Of a stretch of 60,595 bases of DNA, positions 55,171-60,595 are shown piece after piece. Source of the DNA: JABWBJ01 sp035646395. Lineage in GTDB: Bacteria; Gemmatimonadota; Gemmatimonadetes; Gemmatimonadales; Gemmatimonadaceae. Location: positions 1 through 60,595 of the forward strand of contig DASRPK010000138.1 of NCBI GenBank assembly GCA_035646395.1. Reading direction: 5' to 3'. How positions within the stretch are numbered: the first letter of the stretch is position 1; every line of letters starts with the position of its first letter. The position numbers were made by a program, and so were the translations under genes. The notes beneath the pieces were generated by a model. That model ran no database searches. It worked only from the letters and a program-made list of their open reading frames with translations, and was not told the DNA's origin.

Positions 55171-57586
55171 GCCCCTCTCGCCGGCCGCGGCGATCGAGGT
55201 TGCCTGCGCACACTGCGGGCTGCCGGTGCCCGCCGGATACGTCGAAGCTGGCGAGGAGCGGCAGTTCTGCTGCAACGGTTGCCGCACCGCGTGGGCCATC
55301 CTCCATGAGCATGGCCTCGAGCGCTACTACGAACTGCCGGATCGCCGCGACCAACCCGTTCGCTCGTCTGGCAGGCGGTATGAGGACTTTGACCATCCCG
55401 CGTTTCACACCCTGTACGTGACGACGACGCCGGCCGGCATATCCCGGGTGGAACTCTATCTGGAGGGCGTGCACTGCGGGTCCTGCGTCTGGCTGGTGGA
55501 GCGTGTGGCCCTCGTGGCGCCGGGCGTCATCAGAGCCGAGCTGGACGTCAGGCGTTCGCTGGCAACTGTGGAGTGGGATCCTGTGGCGACGCCGCTGTCG
55601 GCGGTTGCGCGCACGCTGGATGCGTTAGGCTATCCGCCCCATCCGTTCCGCGGTGTGGTGCGCGAGCGTCTCCGCCGTCTCGAGGATCGCGCCATGCTGG
55701 TGCGCATCGGAGTCGCTGGTGCGCTCTCGGTCAACGTAATGCTTGCCTCGCTCGCGCTGTACAGCGGCTGGTGGTCGGGTATGGAAGCGCAGTACGCGCG
55801 TTTTTTCCGGTGGACCGCGCTCGGCCTGACACTCCCCGCGCTGTTATGGCCGGGACGCGTCTTCTTCACCAGCGCGTTGGCGGCGCTGCGCACACGGTCG
55901 CTCCACATGGACCTGCCGATCGCCGTCGCACTCGGCGCCGCCTTCGCGCGCGGTGCCGTGAACACCGTGCTCGATACCGGACCAGTGTACTTCGACGGCG
56001 TCGCGATGCTGGTATTCCTGCTCCTGTGTGGTCGGTACCTGCAGAGCAGGGGGCAGCGCGCGGCGGCCGATTCGGCGGAGCTGCTATTCTCACTGACGCC
56101 GGCGACGGCGCGGGTCTTGGGCGCGAATGGCGACGTCCGTGAGGTACCCGCTGAGGGACTCGTCCCCGGTGACGTGGTCGAGGTGCGCGCCGGAGACACG
56201 CTCCCCGCCGACGCCGTAGTGGAGTCAGGCGAGTCCGCGCTGAACGTGGCGCTGCTCACCGGAGAGTCGCGGCCAGTAAACGTTAGGACTGGTGACCAGG
56301 TCTATGGCGGAACGCTCAACATTGAATCGCGACTTCGTGTGCGCGTGACGCAGCCAGGTGAAAGCAGTCGTCTGGCGGGAATCGTCAGGCAGGTCGAGGA
56401 GGGGACGCGCCGCAAGGCTCCCGTCGTGCTCCTTGCCGATCGGCTGTCGGGCTGGTTCACCGGGGTCGTGCTGGTCCTGGCTGGTGTCGTACTCTTCATA
56501 TGGATGCAAATCGACCCCACGCGGGCCGTCGATAACGCCATCGCGTTGCTGGTGGTGACGTGTCCTTGCGCACTCGCGCTGGCGACGCCGCTGGCGGTGA
56601 CAGCGGCGATCGGTCGCGCCGCGCGGCGCGGCATCCTCATCAAGGGTGGTGACGCGCTCGAGCGGCTCGCACACCCTTCGACACTCATCCTCGACAAGAC
56701 GGGTACGATCACCGAAGGGTCCGTGTCGATGGTGCGGTTCGATGGCGAGGACTGGGTGAAGCCACTGGTGATCGCGCTGGAGTCTGAATCCAGTCATCCA
56801 CTGGCGAATGCGTTCCGGCAGGGCTTCGGGCCCACCATCGTCCCGCCGGTCACGTTCTCACGCCATGTAATCGGTTCCGGCATCATCGGCCGAGTTGAGG
56901 GCCACGAGGTCATTATCGGGAAGCCGGGTTTCGTTGCGTCGACGATCGGTGTTGATGCAAACCAGCCGCAACGTGGTGATGGACTGACCGAGGTGTGGAT
57001 CGCGGTTGACGGTAAACTGGTCGGGCGGGCGCTGTTCGGCGATGCCGTGCGTCAGGATGCTGCGCCGTCGATAAGACGCCTCACGTCAGGTGGCTGGGAG
57101 GTCCGGATTGCGAGCGGCGATTCCCAGGGTGTCGTCGACTCGGTCGCGCGCGAGGTTGGTGTCGTCGCGCCGGGCGCGTTAGGCGATGCAACGCCTGAGG
57201 CGAAGCTGGCGATCGTCAGTCGCGCGGCGGCCACGTCTCCAGTCGTCATGGTGGGTGATGGCGTGAACGACGCGGCGGCGATTGCGGCGGCCTCGGTGGG
57301 CATCGCCGTGCACGGGGGCGCCGAGGCGTCGTTGGCGGCAGCCGACGTGTACCTGACGAGGCCGGGGCTGTCTCCGCTCGTCGAGCTCATCGAGGGCTCA
57401 CGCCGGACGATGCGGGTGATCCGGCTCGGTATCTGGCTGTCGTTAGGTTACAACGTGGTGGGCGTTGGGCTGGCGATGTTCGGCCTGATCAACCCGCTGG
57501 TCGCGGCGGTGATGATGCCGGCGAGTTCGCTCACGGTGTTGCTGATTGCGTGGCGAGGGCGGACCTTTGGGGAGGCGGTGCCATGA
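55148..57586 (+). CDS. ccoI: Heavy-metal P1B-type ATPase CcoI (copper for cbb3 oxidase)
   Basis: An 812-aa copper-translocating ATPase. N-terminal cysteine module (CAHCGLPVP and FCCNGCRTAW), HMA domain with GVHCGSCVWLVE, membrane helices, ion-binding LLVVTCPCALALATPLAV, phosphorylation site LILDKTGTITEGS and hinge MVGDGVNDAAAIAAASVG. Start taken at ATG 55148 (MFMTN), with 55154 as alternative; both lie in the end of the previous gene. Heptamers at 55624 and 57178. Overlaps ccoS by 4 bp. Confidence 0.94.
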   Translation: MFMTNVAEPLSPAAAIEVACAHCGLPVPAGYVEAGEERQFCCNGCRTAWAILHEHGLERYYELPDRRDQPVRSSGRRYEDFDHPAFHTLYVTTTPAGISRVELYLEGVHCGSCVWLVERVALVAPGVIRAELDVRRSLATVEWDPVATPLSAVARTLDALGYPPHPFRGVVRERLRRLEDRAMLVRIGVAGALSVNVMLASLALYSGWWSGMEAQYARFFRWTALGLTLPALLWPGRVFFTSALAALRTRSLHMDLPIAVALGAAFARGAVNTVLDTGPVYFDGVAMLVFLLLCGRYLQSRGQRAAADSAELLFSLTPATARVLGANGDVREVPAEGLVPGDVVEVRAGDTLPADAVVESGESALNVALLTGESRPVNVRTGDQVYGGTLNIESRLRVRVTQPGESSRLAGIVRQVEEGTRRKAPVVLLADRLSGWFTGVVLVLAGVVLFIWMQIDPTRAVDNAIALLVVTCPCALALATPLAVTAAIGRAARRGILIKGGDALERLAHPSTLILDKTGTITEGSVSMVRFDGEDWVKPLVIALESESSHPLANAFRQGFGPTIVPPVTFSRHVIGSGIIGRVEGHEVIIGKPGFVASTIGVDANQPQRGDGLTEVWIAVDGKLVGRALFGDAVRQDAAPSIRRLTSGGWEVRIASGDSQGVVDSVAREVGVVAPGALGDATPEAKLAIVSRAAATSPVVMVGDGVNDAAAIAAASVGIAVHGGAEASLAAADVYLTRPGLSPLVELIEGSRRTMRVIRLGIWLSLGYNVVGVGLAMFGLINPLVAAVMMPASSLTVLLIAWRGRTFGEAVP

Positions 57587-57720
57587 GTGTGATCTTTCTC
57601 GTCCTGCCGCTGGCACTGCTCATTGTCGCCGGTGCCGTGTGGGCTTTTGTGTGGTCTGCGAAGCGGGGGCAATACGATGATCTCGAGACGCCGGCGATTC
57701 GAGCGATCCAGGACGATTGA
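57583..57720 (+). CDS. ccoS: cbb3 oxidase maturation protein CcoS
   Basis: A 45-aa protein: MSVIFLVLPLALLIVAGAVW, then AFVWSAKRGQYDDLETPAIR and a short end. One helix followed by the conserved GQYDDLETPA-type tail is diagnostic for CcoS. It begins in the ccoI stop (ATGA) and closes the oxidase locus. Confidence 0.92.
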   Translation: MSVIFLVLPLALLIVAGAVWAFVWSAKRGQYDDLETPAIRAIQDD

Positions 57721-57745
57721 GCTCTGACATGTTTTGCGAGGGAAT

Positions 57746-58171
57746 ATGACGGTGCCGCGACAGGAGAAGCTCTCCGACTTCTTTCGACGGTACGCGCTCG
57801 TGTCGCTTGGTCCCGAACCGGAGAAGCTCGCCGACTTTTACGACACGAGCTTTCTCGCGGCCGGTCCCAAGGGCGGAGCCGCCTTCAAGAATGACGAGTC
57901 GTTCCTGGCATGGCTCCGGGAAGTGCACACGTTCAACGTGCGAAGCGGAATGACCTCCATGACGGTCGGCACCGTCGCCGAGACGCCAATCAGCGCTGAA
58001 TACTCTCTCGTTACCGTGGAGTGGGCCGCCACCTTTCAGCGGACGGGCGAGTCGCCGGTTCGGTTCAGTATTTCGTACCTCCTTCGCGAGTCCGGGGATA
58101 GTTGGAAGGTCGCTGCGTACATCTCGCACGACGACCAGGAGGACGCGATGCGCCGTCACGGCCTTTTGTAG
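57746..58171 (+). CDS. NTF2/SnoaL-like protein
   Basis: A 141-aa soluble protein with an alpha-beta barrel pattern: LSDFFRRYALVSLGPEPEKL, FYDTSFLAAGPKGGAAF, FLAWLREVHTF, VEWAATFQR and SISYLLRESGDSWKVAAYIS, ending like polyketide-cyclase/limit-dextrin-type NTF2 folds. ATG 57746 follows a GAGGGA. Function is unknown. Confidence 0.65.
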   Translation: MTVPRQEKLSDFFRRYALVSLGPEPEKLADFYDTSFLAAGPKGGAAFKNDESFLAWLREVHTFNVRSGMTSMTVGTVAETPISAEYSLVTVEWAATFQRTGESPVRFSISYLLRESGDSWKVAAYISHDDQEDAMRRHGLL

Positions 58172-58290
58172 GGTGAATCGCGCGTGTGTGACGATCGCGC
58201 CGTAATGTGCGGATCGCCGGATGAAGAGATGCGTCAGGGAACGCGCGCGCCCGAGTGTTTATCTGTTTAGCCGAGGACGCGAGGGAGATG

Positions 58291-58680
58291 ATGAACCGCT
58301 GGGTTGCCATACTGGGTCTTTCCGGTGCGCTGGCCGCGTGCAGTGATGACCGTGCTGAGGGGATTGTTGCCGTTCGTCACGAGGTGTTCGCCGGTGAGTG
58401 GCGTTCCGTGACGCCGACGCTCGAGTTCCTTCGGCTCACGGTGCAGTCGAAGTCGAGCGAGCCTGACGCACTCGCGGCGCGGCTCACGTTTTCGGGTGTG
58501 GCGTGGGAGGGTTCCGGGGCGATTGCCGGCGACTCTCTGGTCCTGAACATGACGCTGGAGGGACAGCCGACGGCGGCGCGGACTCTGGTGGCGCGTGTGG
58601 GCGAGCACGGAGGTCTTCGGACGAGATTGGAATCCGGAACCGCACCAGCGCTGGTCGTGGACTTCGTTCGGGAGCGCTGA
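58291..58680 (+). CDS. Small lipoprotein
   Basis: A 129-aa protein starting MNRWVAILGLSGALAACSDD with lipobox (LAAC) at about residue 16, preceded by GAGGGA. ATG 58288 is one codon earlier. The mature part is beta-rich (TLEFLRLTVQSKSSEPDALA, GSGAIAGDSLVLNMTLEGQ). No family recognised. It lies immediately upstream of the integron integrase, same strand. Confidence 0.65.
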   Translation: MNRWVAILGLSGALAACSDDRAEGIVAVRHEVFAGEWRSVTPTLEFLRLTVQSKSSEPDALAARLTFSGVAWEGSGAIAGDSLVLNMTLEGQPTAARTLVARVGEHGGLRTRLESGTAPALVVDFVRER

Positions 58681-58726
58681 AGCGTCCAATTAGCGGATCG
58701 AAGTCGCCTGGAGGACTCGCGTTCGA

Positions 58727-59773
58727 TTGATCCTCACGCGTTATGAGGATGCCGCGTCGCGCGGGTTCCGGTTGTTTCGTTCTGGAGTGGATACGCCAGG
58801 CGGCGGGCGCGAGAAGTTATTGACGAAGGCGCGAAGGCTGATGCGCGCGCGACACTTCAGCCCGCGCACTGTGCAGTCCTACGTGTCGTGGATCCGCCGC
58901 TACGCCAGATATCACGGCCTGCGTCATCCGCGTGAGCTAGGCACGGATGAAGTCGTCGCGTATCTCACCCATCTCGCCAACGAGCGGTCTGTATCGCGGT
59001 CGACGCAGGCGCAGGCGATGAGCGCGCTGCTGTTCCTGTATCGCGAAGTTCTTGGGCTCCCACTCGATGACGTTCGCAGCGTGGTCCGCGCTCGCGTCCC
59101 CGGCAGGTTGCCGGTCGTGTTGTCACGCGTCGAAGTGAGGCGAGTTCTTGCCGAGTTGAAGGGTGACGTCTATGTGATCGCGATGCTGTTGTATGGCGCC
59201 GGACTGCGCGTCGGCGAATGTCTCGCGCTGCGGGTAAAGGACATCGACTTTGACCGTCGCGAGCTGACCGTCCGGCGTGGCAAGGGAGCGAAGGACCGGG
59301 TGACGATGGTGCCGGCGGCGACGCGGGAGTTGTTAAAGGCCAAGCTGGACCGGGTGAAGCGGCAACACGAGCGGGATCTGGCGAGTGGTGGTGGCGAAGT
59401 CGAGTTGCCGGAGGCATTGGCAGTGAAAGCGCCAGGTTGGGCGCGTGACCTGGCGTGGCAGTGGGTCTTCCCCGCGACTCGTCGGTACGTCGATCCGTCG
59501 ACTGGGCGGCGTCGTCGTCATCACCTGCACGAAACCGTTGTGCAGCGAGCGTTTCGGCAGGCTGTCCTCGCTTCCGGGGTTACCAAGCGGGCGTCGTGTC
59601 ACACGTTACGGCATTCGTTCGCGACGCACCTGCTCGAGGACGGCTACGATATTCGAACAGTGCAGGAGTTACTGGGACACAGCGATGTGAGTACGACGAT
59701 GATCTACACGCACGTATTGAATCGGGGAGGTTTGGGCGTTCGGAGTCCTCTTGACCTGCAGGTTCCCGAGTAG
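58727..59773 (+). CDS. intI: Integron integrase (IntI-type tyrosine recombinase)
   Basis: A 348-aa tyrosine recombinase. N-terminal core-binding domain: RLMRARHFSPRTVQSYVSWI, RYARYHGLRHP. Catalytic residues: Arg in YGAGLRVGECLALRVKDIDF, HTLRHSFATHLLEDGYDIRT (H-x-x-R), LGHSDVSTTMIYTHV (His and nucleophile Tyr). Between them is the IntI-specific insertion: ELPEALAVKAPGWARDLAWQ then WVFPATR, which separates integron integrases from XerC/D. TTG 58727 is used as start, with GGAGG 12 bases upstream; uncertain. The gene points toward its cassettes, the reverse of classical integrons. Confidence 0.92.
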   Translation: MILTRYEDAASRGFRLFRSGVDTPGGGREKLLTKARRLMRARHFSPRTVQSYVSWIRRYARYHGLRHPRELGTDEVVAYLTHLANERSVSRSTQAQAMSALLFLYREVLGLPLDDVRSVVRARVPGRLPVVLSRVEVRRVLAELKGDVYVIAMLLYGAGLRVGECLALRVKDIDFDRRELTVRRGKGAKDRVTMVPAATRELLKAKLDRVKRQHERDLASGGGEVELPEALAVKAPGWARDLAWQWVFPATRRYVDPSTGRRRRHHLHETVVQRAFRQAVLASGVTKRASCHTLRHSFATHLLEDGYDIRTVQELLGHSDVSTTMIYTHVLNRGGLGVRSPLDLQVPE

Positions 59774-59830
59774 GGGATTATCCAGTGTGGTGTTGTGTGT
59801 TGTTCATTACCTCGCCAACCTTCCTTCAGG

Positions 59831-59847
59831 CTAAAACCAAGTTAGGC
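59831..59847 (+). other. Candidate attI crossover site
   Basis: GTTAGGC at 59841-59847, 68 bp after the intI stop, is preceded by CTAAAAC as an imperfect inverted partner, resembling the paired integrase boxes of an attI simple site. Assignment rests on position and core match only. Confidence 0.5.
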
Positions 59848-59975
59848 AGAAACAACTGGGCTCGGCGCTGGTTCCTTCAAATGGCTTCAACACCGCTGCG
59901 GAGTCAGTACAGCTGCTTGCTCCTCGGCCCTTGATTCGGTTACCGTTGTTGGGACGCTCGGAGAAGGCCGCCCTA

Positions 59976-60212
59976 ATGACGATTCGACTTCAGTTTTCCT
60001 TTGCTGCAGTCCTGGTGGTAGCCGCGTTGGCCTGCATGCCCCCGCGCCCCCGGGATTCGACGCGGGCTCCGAAGCTTCGGCCCTACACGGGCACGAGATG
60101 TCGCTTGGTAGTGACCGCCACTGACCCGGATATTCGCCGCAAGTGGGATTGGGAGACTAGGCCTTCCGAGGTGGGGGGCCATGATCGGGACGGACGACGC
60201 GTCTGCCGGTGA
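59976..60212 (+). CDS. Cassette-1 gene: small lipoprotein-like protein
   Basis: A 78-aa protein starting MTIRLQFSFAAVLVVAALAC, with a lipobox (LAAC-like ALAC) at residue 20, followed by a Pro/Arg-rich stretch (MPPRPRDSTRAPKLRPYTGT). No family recognised. A GGAGAAGG lies about 11 bases before the ATG. The C-terminal 25 residues are low-confidence because of a G6 run. Short exported orphans are typical cassette cargo. Confidence 0.55.
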   Translation: MTIRLQFSFAAVLVVAALACMPPRPRDSTRAPKLRPYTGTRCRLVVTATDPDIRRKWDWETRPSEVGGHDRDGRRVCR

Positions 60213-60250
60213 TCGCGAGATCATGCTCTTCACGAACACTCGACCGTTCT

Positions 60251-60367
60251 GCCTAACAGGCGTTGCAGCTGACGGTGGACTTATGGTACGCGCGGAGGCA
60301 CTCGCTTCGCTCGTGTCCACCGCGCAATCTTATTGGATCCACCGCAGCTGAACGCTATCCGTTAGGC
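60251..60367 (+). other. attC recombination site
   Basis: R'' box GCCTAAC (60251-60257), L'' GCGTTGCAGCTGACGGTGG, a variable terminal structure with its own palindrome, L' CCACCGCAGCTGAACGC and R' box GTTAGGC (60361-60367). Arms pair with one extra G and one extra A in the left arm, the extrahelical bases typical of attC strand choice. Total 117 bp, in the usual size range. Confidence 0.92.
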
Positions 60368-60485
60368 ACCCGACATAGCTTCGTGCGCAGCCGGCAGCAG
60401 CCCTGGGCCAGTGAAGCAGCGCGGCCCAATGCCCCGAATGGCCGGCCGAGAGCTATATTCCCCAGTAGCGTCATTCGGAGCACCG

Positions 60486-60595
60486 ATGATCGACCGTGCC
60501 CGCGTTATCCATAGCGACCCGGAAATCCTCAGCGGAACGCCCGTCTTCGTTGGAACACGGGTGCCGGCTCAATCACTCTTCGATTACCTCGAAGG
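60486..60595 (+). CDS. Cassette-2 gene: DUF433 antitoxin-like protein, cut by window edge
   Basis: ATG 60486 with CGGAG upstream begins MIDRARVIHSDPEILSGTPV, continuing FVGTRVPAQSLFDYLE to the edge. The SDPEILSGTPVFVGTRVPA block is the DUF433 signature, a family of small antitoxins often paired with a DUF5615 PIN-like toxin. Toxin-antitoxin cassettes are common in chromosomal integrons, where they stabilise arrays. The partner lies beyond the window. Confidence 0.82.
   Translation, partial: MIDRARVIHSDPEILSGTPVFVGTRVPAQSLFDYLE

Larger units (their letters stand above)
58727..60595 (+). mobile_element. 5' end of an integron with two cassettes (second partial)
   Basis: The order is intI, attI-like junction at 59841, cassette 1 (about 59842-60361) ending in attC, then cassette 2 running out of the window. 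GTTAGGC at both cassette boundaries and a complete attC support a real, cassette-bearing integron. No transposition genes are seen, so it is probably a sedentary chromosomal integron. Confidence 0.88.

Noticed and set aside
58640..58726. LexA-type CCGAA/TTCGG operator upstream of intI
   Set aside because: Only one TTCGG is present and the N6-spaced partner is missing, so SOS control of this integrase is not supported.
60263..60514. Open frame across the attC site
   Set aside because: It spans a structured recombination site and the upstream region of the DUF433 gene, with no coding features.

Overview
High-GC chromosomal DNA whose gene content and style best fit a Gemmatimonadota bacterium or close relative. 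Pointers are the PknB-type kinase fused to a TolB/WD40-like propeller, a carboxypeptidase-regulatory-like surface protein, a CcoN-CcoO fusion oxidase, three-component PurS/PurQ/small-PurL FGAM synthase and very tight 4-bp ATGA/GTGA gene overlaps. This placement is inferred from content only. No rRNA, tRNA or CRISPR array was seen.

Layout. (a) 1-11.9 kb, minus strand: truA, an HtrA-like lipoprotein protease, purB, purC, psd, pssA, purS, purQ, a zinc-ribbon protein, purL, purF, then a truncated surface protein. Nearly all junctions are 4-bp overlaps. (b) 12-25 kb, mainly plus: a GAF protein with trpD; lexA on the opposite strand; then trpC-trpF-trpB, a HEAT-repeat protein, an HD-GYP phosphohydrolase, trpA, an MCP-like membrane sensor, a YqeK-like HD protein and a LytR C-terminal-domain protein, with rlmN convergent. 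(c) 26.4-34.6 kb: aspS, phoH, ybeY, two CNNM/CorC-like genes, meaB and a methylmalonyl-CoA mutase large subunit, again overlapping. (d) 34.7-48.9 kb, accessory: SRPBCC/ArsR pair under two palindromic operators, SUFU protein, amidase-CHRD lipoprotein, flavin amine oxidase, divergent TPP enzyme and BBE-type FAD oxidase, Ser/Thr kinase, Ig-like/LVIVD-repeat secreted protein. (e) 48.9-58.7 kb: OsmC, then a complete cbb3 oxidase locus ccoNO-Q-P-G-H-(TauE/SafE)-I-S, an NTF2-like protein and a small lipoprotein. (f) 58.7-60.6 kb: the start of an integron, with an IntI-family integrase, an attI-like junction, a first cassette ending in a well-formed 117-bp attC, and a second cassette that opens with a DUF433 antitoxin-like gene cut by the window edge.

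Most notable observations. First, the attC core heptamer GTTAGGC/GCCTAAC occurs 41 times by eye in the window (only 3 in the integron), in several reading frames and in intergenic DNA. The relaxed form GTYAGGC occurs about 81 times, while GTGAGGC plus GTAAGGC occur only about 11 times. This looks like a DNA-level signal. Second, the integrase lies in the same orientation as its cassettes, with the array at its 3' side. Third, signalling genes (HEAT, HD-GYP, MCP-like) are translationally coupled into the trp operon. Fourth, four CCGAA blocks spaced by one helical turn sit between lexA and trpC and may be this lineage's LexA operator. Fifth, a 136-bp inverted-repeat element built of GTGGGAN heptads recurs as solo arms elsewhere.
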